64,000 bases of DNA, from positions 2,020,346 to 2,084,345 of the forward strand of contig CM055112.1 in the NCBI GenBank assembly GCA_029204225.1. Direction: 5' to 3'. Positions 46,223 to 58,439 of this stretch are shown here, piece after piece (position 1 is the first letter of the stretch; each line of letters opens with the position of its first letter). The notes under the pieces were generated by a model, which saw only the letters and a list, made by a program, of their open reading frames with translations, was not told the origin of the DNA and searched no databases. A program made the translations under genes and the position numbers. This DNA comes from Diphasiastrum complanatum. Its lineage: Eukaryota > Streptophyta > Lycopodiopsida > Lycopodiales > Lycopodiaceae.

Positions 46223-46811
46223 TGCTAGGAGCATTGGAAGCTAGGAAAGCGAGTTTTGAGGTACATCATTGGAACTCGAGATTTTGGCATATTGTATGAG
46301 GGATCATCACCTAATCTTTTTGGATTTTCTGATTCGGACTATGCTGGAGATGTAATGGATAGGAAATCCATTAGTTCTTATTGTATTTTCATAGGTGATG
46401 GAGCTATATTATGGATGTCAAAGAAACAAGCCACTATCTCATTGTCTTTTAGTGAGGCCGAGTACAAAGCTCTTACACATTGCACAAAGGAGATGGTATG
46501 GATCAAGAGGATGATCAAGGATCTTCACTTGCTGGATTTTTGAGAGAGCCCAATCATCTTTTGTGACAATCAATCAGCCCAAAGAATGGCATCCAATCCT
46601 ATCTTTCATGCTAGGAGCAAGCATATTGAGATACAATATCATTTTGTGAGGGAGCGAGTCATTGCAAAGGAGGTGGAGCTTCAACATGTGTCTTCAAGGG
46701 AATGTGTAGCTGGTATCTTCACCAAAGCATTGGGAAAATACTTGTTCATGAAGCATAGGACTTCACTTGGAGTATTATCAAAGTCTATGCTAAAACTAGT
46801 TGAAGAGGGAG
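46223..46811 (+). pseudogene. Copia-A RNase H
   Basis: It starts with EHWKLGKRVLRYIIGTRDFG and GFSDSDYAGDVMDRKSIS (Asp). LSFSEAEYKALTHCTKEMVW (Glu) follows. A stop at 46,541-46,543 comes next, then FCDNQSAQRM (Asp) and FHARSKHIEIQYHFVRE. The end is VAGIFTKALGK and an acidic tail reaching the polypurine tract (GAAGAGGGAG, 46,802-46,811). Only the single stop breaks it. Without RT it cannot complete replication alone. Confidence 0.92.
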
Positions 46812-47461
46812 TGTGAAAGATTCAAGTAGTTTCATCACATTTTGCAATATTTTCATATTTGGCATATTGAGGACAAAACTTGTTTTAGACTTAGAGGTTG
46901 ACTTTTCAAAGTTCATTAGTCTAAATTTCATTTGAATAAACACTTTTTGAAAGTGTGGGAAAGATAGAATGCGAGTTTGAGTAGATTCAATTTGAATAAG
47001 TTGGGTACATTGAATCTAGACCCAAAATTGGTAGGGTTAGCATTTTGGTGGGAAAGCCAAGTGGCCAAATAGGGTTTGGACCTGCTATAAAAGGATGTAA
47101 CTCATGGAGAGAGTCATCTTCTCTCTTCTCTATCTCATTTCATGCTTATACATGGTTCTCTTGGGTTCTACTATCCATTGGTGCACTATCTTGGTGATTG
47201 CTTGCAATTCTATGTGTAGAATGATCTATATTTGTTATTTTTGGATTCACACGTGTGAAATACAGTAGCTTGCTAGTTTTGTATGGACAGAAACAGTACA
47301 TAATCATTTCATTCAAGTTTGATCAAGTTCTATTAGTGTTTGCATCTCAAATTGTGTGTAGATGCTGATTTTTCTACATTGGTGAAATTGGTAGTGTATT
47401 TCTCTTTCTAACCAAAGATCATTCAAGTAGATTGGATCTTAAGGATCTGAAATCTTTCACA
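46812..47461 (+). repeat. 3' LTR of Copia-A
   Basis: 650 bp, starting directly after the polypurine tract and ending at the CGAGA target duplication. It has TATAAAAGG at 47,086 and CACACGTGTG at 47,248. Confidence 0.97.
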
Positions 47462-50080
47462 CGAGAAACCAGCTCACCACTGCAGATACTGCAAACGAAA
47501 CAACCACGAAATTCAAGATTGTCGAATAGTTCAAGCGAAGAACAACATCAAAGGGCAGTCGAATCAAGTGGCAAATGCAGCTGCAAAAGCTCCACATCCC
47601 ATTCAAAAAGTGGATCATGATGCCTTCATGACCAACCATCAAGGAGCATCTAGCGACAGTTCATGGTTCCTGGATTCTAGAGCCACTCAGCACATGACTA
47701 GCCTGAATGGCTATTTCGAATCCTATACACCTTACAGTACCCAAAAATTCATTCACCTTGATGACAATAGCACACAAGCTATTAAAGGTGAAGGAACTGT
47801 AAGATTATGCTTTGCAAATGATCAATCTAAGCTACTCTCCAAAGTTCTGTATGTACCTAAGTTATCCACAAATTTGCTCTCTGTAAGCAGAATCACAGAT
47901 CTAGGACACAGAGTAGAATTTGAATGTGATCAACGTAAAGTAGTTGATAGGACAAGCAAGATCCTAGCACTCGAAAAGAGGCATGGATACTTGTATAAAT
48001 TAAGTCATTGCTTTTTTGCCTCTAGTTAGGCTCTCAGTACCTCAATTCAATCAAATAAAAGTTTACTTTGGCATTATAGACTTGGTCATTTAAATTATGT
48101 TGTTGTACAACGAATGTCTAGACAATCTATTGTTCTTGATCTTGACTATCCTCGTGAAACAATCGAACTACCTGTCTGTCATGACTGTCTAGTTAGAAAA
48201 TAGACTAGGAAGTCATTTAAGTCAAGCCATCAACATGTTGCTAGAGGATTGCTAGATGTTGTACATTCAGATATTTGTGGCCCGATGAAAAATCCTTCGC
48301 TGAAGGAAGCCAAGTATCTTATAACCTTTATTGACGAATTCTCAAGAAGAACGATGGTGTACTTTATAAAGAAGAAATCGAAAGCCTTCAACTGCTTCAA
48401 AATCTTCAAGGAGCATGCAGAAAAGGAGACTAGAAGGACGATCAAGTTCCTAAGGTCAGATAACGGTGGAGAATATATCTCTGTCGAGCTCAAGGAGTAC
48501 TGCCAAAGCTAAGGCATTGAGTAGCAATTCATCACTCCTTACAATCCTCAGTCTAATGGCTTAGCTGAGAGGAAGAACCGAACTCTAGTTGAATCTGCTA
48601 AGTGTATGCTAGCACATGCATCATTGCCCAAGAGGTTTTGGACTGAACCTGTCTCCACTGCAGCTTACATCCAGAACAGATGTTTGACCAAAGTCCTCTC
48701 AGACAAGACACCCCACGAGGTGTGGACAGGCTCCAAGCCTTCTTTGAAGAACCTAAGAGTGTTTGGACGCATTGCCTACACGCAGATCCCAAAGGACACA
48801 AGGAAAAAATTGGACTTCCAAGGTCTAAAGACCATCCTGATCGGATATACTTCGTCTGATAACATCTACAAGCTGTACGATCCAGATACCCAACAAACCT
48901 TGTATAGCCGGGATACAGTCTTTATCGAGGATCAGTTCGTCGACCTCAAAGGCAAGGATATTGCTCAAGGAGAACCTTCATCGCCTGCCATTGACACGAC
49001 AATCCGAGATTCTGACTCAGGAACGTCTATCGTCGAACCACTTCGAGACATCAAATCAGATGAAGATGTTGTTGCTACCCAGCAACATATCCCATGAGTG
49101 GTTCATCAGTCGAATCCTCCCAGAAGATCAAGCCGAGTGCGCACACAGCCCACAAGGTATACTCCTGAGTCTGCCTGTCTTTTAATACAGGAATCGACGA
49201 CAGTTGAAGAGGCACTTAGCTAACCAAACTCTGATCTCTGGAGAGAAGCTATGGACAGAGAGTATTTCTCTTTGATCAAGAATCAGACATGGTCATTAGT
49301 CGAAGCTCCTATTGGCTGCAATATTATTGATTGCAAATGGATCTTTAAGATCAAATATAATGCCAACGGAACAATTGATCGAAGGAAGGCTAGATCTTGA
49401 ATGTCGACTACAGTGAGACTTTTAGCCCAGTCATCAAACATTCGTCGATCCGAATGCTCCTGTCTTATGCTGCAGCTGCCGATCTCGAAGTACATCAACT
49501 CGATGTACAAACAGCCTATCTGAATGGAGTTATACAAGAAGATATCTACATGATCCAGCCCGAAGGATACGTTCTGGAAGGCATGAAAAATCATGTCTGT
49601 AAACTCCATAAAGCATTGTACGGCTTGAAACAGTTTGCCAAAGCTTGGTTTCAGAGGATCAACACATTTCTCATTGAACAAGGATTTAAACCAAGCACTG
49701 TTAATTGCAACATTTATTCAAAGTTAGTGCTGCAATCCTTCATTATCATCATCTTGTATGTTGATGATACATTGCTCTTCAGCAACAATGCCAATATGGT
49801 CAATGATTTGAAACAGATGCTATTCTCAGAATTTGACATGACTAATCTGAGCAAAGCTCACTTCTGTCTTGGAATTCAAATCCACAGAGACAGAGCAAAT
49901 CGATTGATTTACATCACTCAACAAATGTATCTTCATAATGTTCTTAACAGATATAATTTGATGAATTGTAAATTAGCTCACTCACCAATGGATCCAGGTC
50001 TGCATTTGTCAAAGGACCAATGTCCCCAGACAAAGCATGAAGAGGAGCAGATGAGAGAATATCCGTATCGAAAATTTAAT
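47462..50080 (+). pseudogene. Copia-B: gag knuckle, protease, integrase and RT, right part
   Basis: The Gag frame resumes after Copia-A with a zinc knuckle (CRYCKRNNHEIQDC). Then come WFLDSRATQHMTSL (protease, with the Gly of DSG changed to Arg), the zinc domain, VVHSDICGPM (Asp), LRSDNGGEYISVEL (Asp), stops near 48,511 and 48,523, and SNGLAERKNRTL (Glu). The linker is partly deleted. RT starts with LWREAMDREYFSLIKNQTW, has a deletion near 49,398, then HQLDVQTAYLNG (Asp), ALYGLKQFAKAWF and ILYVDDTLLFSNN (catalytic YVDD intact). It is cut at about 50,080 after MREYPYRK; RNase H and the 3' LTR are missing. Confidence 0.92.
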
Positions 50081-53000
50081 TTTTTATGTATTGTGCTTGA
50101 TGGTGACTAAACTTGGGATGCATGTGTTCTCCTCAGAATAAAAGTTAAAATTGATTTTTTTTCTTGAATTTTAAGTTTGGTTAGAATTTGGAATGGGTTA
50201 CTTATCTTGTACAATTCTAGTTGATATTAATCATTAGAAATGGGTCAAGTTAACGTATCTGCAAGATACTCGAAGAATGAGTGATGGCAGTACTCTTTAT
50301 CCAAGTAGTTAAATCTTGTTTGGATACAGTTTAAGAGTTTTTGAAATCCTGTTGGGTAGGATCTCCATTCATGCAACTTCATATTATAAGGTTTTGATTA
50401 ATATTGATGGAGTAATGCCAAAACAGGCAATAAAAAAGAAAAACAAACCAATTTTATTGAAAAAATATTTGATAGGAATCGATCAAAAGTAAAAAACTGA
50501 TTTCATTTCCAATTAAATCCTATGGTGAATTATATGCAAAAGATCAGACTAGTAGTGTTTTTCATACTAGTAGATGACTTTTGGTGTATCAATTATTCAA
50601 CCCATGTATATGATAGAATTGAAATTGTTTCAGACTTTATCCTACAGTAATTAATTTTAAACATTTACTAATGTCGTTACGTCTTCTTAGTACCTTAGCT
50701 GAAATAGAATTTTAGGGAACTGAAAGTTCTAAGGAGGGAAGAAAAGTGGACATCAATGGTAGTAAATGTGATCAAAAAATGTATTTTGCAGTTAGGATTT
50801 TGGTAATCTTAGTAAATAATTGCTAAATACTGGGTATTAATTTCTTGGATACAATTCATTAATTAAATCGTAACTAATATCTTTGTGACCATTGAGTAGT
50901 CCACAACTTTGGATGTCAATTGTGATGTTAGAAGAGAAATCTGATACGTGAATTACAGTGGATCTGTTAGTTGACAGAAGCTTATAACTAACCTGGAAGG
51001 ATCAGAATGTATTGTTGAACCGTGTTATTTCTGCTGTTAAATCACAAAATCAAATGTGGAACTGTGCTATCCATCTGATAGGCATGCCAGTCATCCAAAT
51101 GAATAGATTCTCCAATTTTTTAAAAACACGAGATAATATCCTGTATGGATTATAGGACAACTAGGATCTCTAGAATATCAGATGAGACAGTTTAAGGATT
51201 TTCTAGAAGGAAAAACTGATGGTATGGGACATCAATAATTTTGGAAAGAAAATTCTAGGATTGTAAAGATCTGATGATCAATGGTGTGTTTTAGTACCTA
51301 GTCGCGATATGGGAAAAAAAAAAACCATTGATCAAATGTGAGGTATTTTGGAAAATTTTGAGGTTTAATCTAGATCCTAATGTGGTATCTCATTATTTAC
51401 AAAATTAGAGGCCCTCAAATCTATTTCTCACTTTTTTAATTCATCCTTTACTTCTTAGTAATTTCTCAAATATAATACATCAGACTGGTTTATATGATTC
51501 TTTCCAGCATAAAGTTATTCTTCTGAAAGACTGTTATGTCATATAAATTACTACTTGTGTGAATTTACTTGGAATTTAGATAAATTCTAAGTTAAAGTGT
51601 TTCAATTTAACCTAGAATATCTCTTTGTGATAAATGGATTTCGATGGAATGGTAGTTTCTGTCACTCGGGTTGAAAATATTTGAAGGGGAAGTCCTGTGT
51701 GTAATAGAGTGAATCCTTTAGTGGAATGCACTTATTACTGATTTTTCTTGGATTTGGATATTTTTATATATCATCTTTCTAGTTAACTTTTATTGAAATT
51801 GATAATTTCTTTAAAAGGAGGAGTGAAGTGATGGGATAAAATTGTATTTGGAAATCTATGGGTTGCATAGTTTTCGGAAGAGAACCAGCTGTGGTATAGA
51901 AAGGAGATTTGGTCTGAAAGTAATTTTGGATAGATTCAAAGTAAGATACCTAATTGGAACTTTTTGAATAAGAGAAATTTTCTAGGGATTGTGTGGACAA
52001 TCTGGATCTAAAACATATTTGAAATTTGAATCATTATCTATAAGTAGTACAATAAAAGGTCAAAGGTTACTAATTCCATTTTGATTGGATTAGAAATAAG
52101 TTAGATCAGAATTTAAGTCTGAGAGTTCTATATTGGATCAACCTAATCCTAGTTTAGTACTAGGATCAGAGAGGGGTTAATTGAGTGGAAGAAATCATGT
52201 AATTAGAGGTAAGTTGGATTGAAAAACTGTTGAGTGAATGTTATTTATCTCAGAGATTTTTTGGATATGTTATTTACTCATGAGAAATAGAAATTCTTTT
52301 GTAGCTGAGTTACAAGATCTCAGTGAGATATGTAAGTAACATATGTGGGTTCTGGAGGAATTTGCCAGATAAAAATGTGTTTATGTATTGGGTCATAGTG
52401 AGATTATTCACATATGTGCACGATTAATCTTGTATAAATCTGCTGTGTATTCTTGGTTACTAGAGTTATTTGGTGCACTTAACCTAGTCAGTAAACATAG
52501 ACATATGATCAAGTATCATTTTGACAGTTTTGGTTATGCAATTTGTTGTTGATTACCAATGGTTTATAAAACTTGAATATTTGGCACTTCAGTTAGAAAG
52601 AATCTTGTTTGGAGAGTATTCCTAAAATCCAGTATTTACCTGTTGGAAATTTTTTTGGGATGATTTTTACTTTCCTGAGTTATGTTGGACATATACTTTA
52701 GTATCCTGTAAGTGATTATGATTTTGGATTTCAGGGAATTATGATTGACGAATCATATGAATCTAAATATTTATGGTTGACGAATCATGAATAGATACTT
52801 AATTATTGTCAAAGGATTATATGGAATTGTGAAGATTTTTAAGTGTGATGAATAATGCTTAATCTATTAATTGAGTAAGAGTTCAAATCAGTGTTTTGAA
52901 TATATTTACTCTAGTATTTTAATTGAGAACCTATGGATCTCACAAACATTCTCACAAGGTAAGAATTTTATTTGTGGAGAGTTTAATTTATCTAGTAGAT

Positions 53001-53666
53001 GCTATTTTTCTACAATTTATGGTTTGCAGATGCTTGAGTACAGTTCTTCATTTGATTGGATCTCCAGTTATCATAGGAGACAGACAAGTCTACTAAAATG
53101 AATGAATGTTATTTCTTGCATTTGGTGCTAAAAACAAGAGCATTTAACTCAAAAGAGTATCAAGGATACTCAGAGTTGAGTTTTAATCATTCTATATCTT
53201 AATGATTCTCCTAAAGATTCTAGTTGAATGAATGATCATATTTTAGAATTGGATTCTAAGGATAGTTGTACTTGGAAGTTTTTTATGAATTGTCTGCCAG
53301 AGTTTGTGGATAATTTCAGACTGTAATTATTATTATTATTTCTTTAACTTTAACCTCCTAAGTTAGGAAATATTTCACTCAGTGGTTCATGTAAGTGTTT
53401 TACATAAAGGTGATGTTAATAACTTGTATTGAGTGTAACCCAATTGAAAAATTTATCGCTTAGTGTACTTTTCAAACTTGAGTTGTGCTCCAGAACAGAG
53501 ATTAACGATTGGAAAGAGATTTATCTCTGAGTACTTGTTTGATATGAAGGTCAAACTAAGGATAATAATTTTTTCGGTTAACATTGAAAGTTAAAGGAGC
53601 TGTTCTAGTAATTCTTTCATGTTTTGAAGAGCTTCTAAGAATAGAACCAGTTTAAGGAGGGAATAA
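50081..53666. other. AT-rich anonymous DNA ending in a polypurine tract
   Basis: 3.6 kb without a recognisable domain; frames are all short. A duplicated GGTTGACGAATCAT-like word lies at about 52,745 and 52,780. The right edge (TTTAAGGAGGGAATAA, 53,651-53,666) looks like a polypurine tract in front of an LTR, so this may be the decayed internal part of an old element. Confidence 0.4.
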
Positions 53667-54797
53667 TGTCATGGCCATATTCGATTAAGGACCTGGAATA
53701 TTCCTAATATGGTAGACTGGCCCTCCAGTATTCGAGTTTATTGGTCATGCCGAGATTTAATTCCATATTGAGGCCTGTTTTTGACTACTTACCTTGAGAG
53801 GACTATAAAAACAAAACATTTCTGTTCACAAAGCCTTGCTAGCTTTCAGCCCTCTGCCTGACGAAAGATTCGCGAACATGAAAGTCAAGAGACACGAAGC
53901 ACAAAAGATTTGTGAACACTTGACGAGAAGACACGAACACAAAAGATTCGCGAACGAGAATCTTTTGTGGTTGAACACAAGAAGGTCAGACGACGGAAAC
54001 GAAACCAACGACCTGACACAAAAAAATGTCGCGAAATTTTTTGCTGCCCTCACGCTCTAAAGAGTACCAGCCAAGATCATGCAAGTACCCAGAAGTACAG
54101 ATATCTGACCTGATGGCATGACATCAATAGATACACTCTAGGTTGTGGCTAATCCGCCACTCTTGTAATTTTTTGATTAGTTGTGGATGCTTAATCACTC
54201 TAATCTAAAAGTTACATAGAGCGACTATGTACTTACTGGATGATACTTGACAATGTGTGTAATGATAGAATACACATACAATGTAGAAGTCTGATGCTAG
54301 TAAGCAATCAAGATGATATACAGACAAAAAGTCCGCCTGCAAGCGAGACAAGTTCTGTGATCAGGATGATCCATAGAGATCCACAAGTTTGCTAGTAAGC
54401 GAGACATCTATTCGTGGAGAAAACTGTATTTTCTCTCACGCCAACACACTGCGTGGATATGCATGTAGTGCTTGAAGAATTAAAAAAAATCAATAGATTA
54501 TCTTGTAGCCATTGAGCACATGTCTTCTTTTTTGTTGTATGATCTTGTATGCAAATGTGTCTGCTATTATTCGTGTGTCTGATTCTCCCATTAATTTCAA
54601 TTCCGCACATTGGCTGAATTTGTTGAATGCTGTATTAATTTGTAAAACGTAGATCAGCAGTGTCTGACTACATTCTAAAAGACTGTAGGAGTGATTCAGC
54701 TGGCAGTGTCCAGCGACTACATCTGAACTCCATCTGAATCACATTGAGTCGTGGTTGAGCCACGGTCGCGACAGTTTTGCGATTGTGAATTTCCATC
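53667..54797 (+). repeat. LTR-like block before a triplicated primer site
   Basis: It begins TGTCATGGCC after a purine run and has CTATAAAAAC near 53,800. It ends TTTCCATCA before the first of three primer sites. TG at one end and CA at the other fit an LTR of about 1.13 kb, but there is no second copy to confirm it. It could equally be two blocks: a gypsy-type LTR start and a Copia LTR end. Repeated AAGATTCGCGAAC-like words lie at 53,860-53,960. Confidence 0.5.
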
Positions 54798-54868
54798 AGT
54801 GGTATCAGAACATATCACACTCATCAGTGGTATCAGAGCATATCACACTCATCAGTGGTATCAGAGCC
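54795..54868 (+). repeat. Primer-binding site triplicated in 28 bp units
   Basis: TGGTATCAGAAC (54,800-54,811), TGGTATCAGAGC (54,828-54,839) and TGGTATCAGAGC (54,856-54,867) lie exactly 28 bp apart. They share the linker ATATCACACTCATCAG. The last two match initiator Met tRNA perfectly and the first has one change. Confidence 0.95.
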
Positions 54869-55094
54869 TACCTATCTTGTCGTAATATGATGTAGCCGAG
54901 AAGCTATCAAATCTAGAAGGCCAAGCATTCAGACAAAATAATCATCAACAAGAGAACAGACTTCAGAAGCAATAACTTCAATCAGCAGCATGCAGAGCAA
55001 GATCTGCACAATACTTGATTCTTCAGGATCTAACTTTCTTGCTTGAAAAGTTAAGACATCACTGATACTCAAGGGCAAAGGACTCTTCCCCTAG

Positions 55095-57340
55095 ATGGCA
55101 CAGAAGAGATGCCTACAACATCAGGAGCTACGCGAATGGAGGGAGAAAAATAACAAGGTAGTAGCCTTGTTGTCTTCATCCATCAAAGATAGTCTAACAC
55201 TTGACTTGGCAACACTCTCCAAAGCTAAGGAGATGTGGGATGCATTGCTCGCCAGATTTCAGACGAAATCAAGAAGTCAAATCATGATGTTGGAAGATCA
55301 GCTAACAAATCTACAGTGGGATGGAAAAGACCTCATCTCTTTCATGAGAAAGATGAAGGATCTATTTTTATCACTACACAACTATGGAGCAGAGAATGTA
55401 GTGTCAGCTGAGAAGCAGCTCACGTACATGTTGAGAGCCTTACCCAGATCATTCCAAACAACAAGGAACCTGCTCGCGAAAGATCCTACCATGAACCTCG
55501 AAAAGGCGATTGTCGAGATTTGAGAGGAAGTTGAGGCCAGAGAACATCTTAATCACAAGGATGGTTCTGACCAGGCCCTCTATGGAAACAGAGAAAGATC
55601 CAAAAAGCAATTTAAGCCTAAGAGGGAGTCAAATTAGAGGCAGGATCGTGACCACCAAGCAGAGGGGACCAGCAAAAACAACTGGAAGAGCAAAGGGAGG
55701 TCGAAGCAGCAAGGTGCAGACAAAAAGATTGTGTGCAATGCAGAAGAGACGGGCATATAGTAGATACATGCTGACTCAATCCCAAGATTGAGTGTATCCA
55801 TTGCCACAAGAAGGGTCATTCTGTCGTGGATTGCCGCTAGAATCCGATAAACAAATCAACACAGAACAAATAGGAGAACAACAACAGTTCATCCTATGTC
55901 AAGGAGCCCAAGAGCTCAAAGATGGGCGAAGAAAGAACGAACAAAAATTGTTCGACCGCCTACATCTGTGAAGACGTTTGTGCAGCGTCAACGTCTGACA
56001 TGCATGAGGTGATCCTAGACTCAGGAGCCACCTCACCCTTTGTGACGTCAAGACGAATAATGTTATATTTTCAGAAGTGCAGATCCTTCAAGATTCATAG
56101 TTCTTGGAGATAGATCTAGACATCAAGTGAACGGTATTGGTTCACTATGGCTCAACACCAACAGAAGAGACAGACGACTCGAAGATGTCCTGTTTGTGCC
56201 TACTCTGCAACAAGACTTGCTCTCTATAGCAAGAATAGCAGATGCAGAGATGTGTGTGACATTTTCTGATGAAGCATGCAACGTGATTGAAGCCAGTACC
56301 AGTACTCTGATCGCTCAAGGTAGAAGGAAAGGAAACCTATATCATCTGAAGGTATGCTTGTCTACAGATCAGATGCATCAGACTCATGATGACCAGCTAG
56401 ACACTCTGTGGCACAAGAGAGTCTGCCACATGAACTCAATGGCACTCTATCAAGCAAGCCATCATGGAGCAATAACAAGGGTTAGCATCCCGAATGTAAC
56501 TAGTTCAGCCACCTGTGATGCATGTTTGAAGGGCAAGATGTCATGCACTCCATTCATCAAATACTCCTATAGAACGACTAAGATTCTCTAGTTAGTACAT
56601 TCTGACATCTGCGAACCATTCAATGTGATCTCAGTAGGAGGTTCAAGTATTATATAACCTTCATTGATGATTATAGCAAATTTTCCAGAGTGTATTTTAT
56701 TCAAAATAAATCTGAAGCACTTGATAAACTCACAGAATATGTGAATTGGACTGAAAGATGTACATGCAACAAAGTGAAGCAGATTAGGACAGATTGAGGT
56801 GGCGAATACATCTCTCATTGCTTCACTGACTGTTGTAATGATCGTGGCATCATTCACAGAAGAACCGCAACCTACACACCACAACACAATGGTGTTGCAG
56901 AAAGGAAAAACAGAACCCTAACGGAAGCAGCCAGATGTATGATGGCCTACTCGAAGGCTCCAAGGGTACTGTGGGCTGAAGCAATAGCTACAGCCGCATA
57001 TATCTAGAATAGGATAGGTAAGTCTGGTGTCCCTCACACGACACCACACCAACTATGGTGGGGTAGAAAGCCCAACTTCTCTCACGTCAGAGTCTTTGGC
57101 TGGGCAGCTTATGCACATATTCCTGATAAGTTTTGAAAGAAGCTTGATGAGAAAGCCAAGAAAGGATTTTTGGTAGGTTATGACAACAATTTGTCATACT
57201 ACAGAGTCTACATGCCAGACACGAACACTATGAAAATAGTGAGAGACGTCAGATTTGATGAGAGCAGGACAATGGCCAACTGCATACCGTGTGTTACTGG
57301 GAAGACCATGGTTGAGGACTGCTCAAGTAGTACACAACTA
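55095..57340 (+). pseudogene. Copia-C gag, protease and integrase
   Basis: Gag: KAKEMWDALLARFQTKSRSQ, then LTNLQWDGKDLISFMRKMK, open to 55,523, then shifts. A damaged knuckle lies near 55,800. Protease: VILDSGATSPFVTS (Asp near 56,015). After a shift, DVLFVPTLQQDLLSIAR and the zinc domain (LWHKRVCHMN, then CDACLKGKM) follow. Integrase core: LVHSDICEPF (Asp, after a stop at 56,589), IRTD (Asp) with a stop where SDNGGE is usual, and NGVAERKNRTLTEAARCM (Glu). The tail has RVFGWAAYAHIPDKF and KGFLVGYDNNLSYYRVY. Copia RT is absent; gypsy pol follows on the same strand. Confidence 0.9.
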
Positions 57341-57407
57341 AGGTACAGGAAAACTCACCTTCGAGAACAGAGAACAAGTTGTAAAGGTAGATCCAACTAC
57401 ATGGGCG

Positions 57408-58439
57408 GTGAAACCTATTGCACCCAAAGCTGATGACGGATCATCCATGACAGATCATGCGATTGATCGCCCAAGGCCAGCCAAGGGAGGTCACTATCAT
57501 TCAGAGACGGATGTCATGAGATGGACGAATGCATTAGCAACTATTGACTGCCAGGCATGTCAATATGAATCAGATCCGAAACCGAGCACATCTTCACCCA
57601 AATGTTACACTATGGACACACCAATCACATTTGGGGTGAATATGATAAATGTAGCATGGCTGTCAGCGGAGCCGATTGAGAACCCAGTGGACAATGATCT
57701 AGTCCCTTGGCAACATGCTCTAACTTATGATAAGGAGATTGAGCTGACTGATGAACAAGTCCTATACCACATGGACCCAGATCGTTACGGAACCAAGAAG
57801 GTACTAGCTCAACCACTACAAAGCTCTGCTATGGCGAAAGTCTCAAGGATCGAACCACCCAAGACACCTGTGAATAAGAAGAATCAGTTGAAGCAATGCT
57901 ACAACTAGGTGATCCGATGGAGTGACCTACCCAAAGAGGCAATAGCTACAGTAGACGTTGATATTCGCAACCATGAGGTGAATGTCATAGTAGTCCCGAA
58001 GAAAGACAACAAAGATGAACCCACCAAAATTACAAAAAAGAGTAAAAAGAAGGTGTTGGATTCCTTGAAGTCAATCAAGTTGGACTTAGATACAGTGTCA
58101 TCTTCTACACAGGTGACAGAAAATAAAAAGCTGACCAATTGGGCCAAGATCAGTATGTTGAAAGAGGAATCACGATGAGCTCCAGTTCACGAGATGCCTG
58201 ATACTTTCAAAACTTATACATTGGACGACGTGGTAATCATGATGTCGCAAGCCCAACAAGAACTTGATCAAAGTCAGGCACCAGCAAAACAAGTCTTCGA
58301 GGGACCTGTGCGAACACAACCGATGAATCTTGTGGAACCAGGAGAAAAAGAAATGATAGTGCATGTGGGAGAGCAGTTAACACCCATGTAGTTCAAGAGA
58401 CTACGATCCTTGTTGGTGGAATATAAAGATTGTTTTGTC
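57408..58439 (+). pseudogene. Gypsy-2 gag-pol linker
   Basis: Two frames are open in turn (57,408-57,908 and 57,909-58,391, with stops at 57,906, 58,176 and 58,389). The first (FGVNMINVAWL, then HALTYDKEIEL) is not recognised. The second carries TYTLDDVVIMMSQAQQELDQ and VFEGPVRTQPMNLVEPGEKE, the same blocks that precede RT in gypsy-1. No DTG or DSG protease motif is visible. Confidence 0.65.

Larger units (their letters stand above)
41550..47461 (+). mobile_element. Copia-A: complete-ended Ty1/Copia element, RT missing
   Basis: It has 650 bp LTRs at both ends (TGTGAAAG at the left, TTTCACA at the right) and CGAGA target duplications (41,545-41,549 and 47,462-47,466). The primer site at 42,200 and polypurine tract at 46,800 are present. 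Gag has stops; the Gag-tail/protease/integrase frame is open for 683 codons; RNase H is present; reverse transcriptase is replaced by unrelated DNA. By eye the LTRs differ at about 12-14 of 650 positions, so the insertion is recent compared with its neighbours. It sits inside the gag of Copia-B in the same orientation. It could move only with help from another element. Confidence 0.95.

Noticed and set aside
53836-54060. A 74-codon basic frame in the LTR-like block
   Set aside because: It reflects repeated AAGATTCGCGAAC-like words in the LTR. The opposite strand is open equally long.
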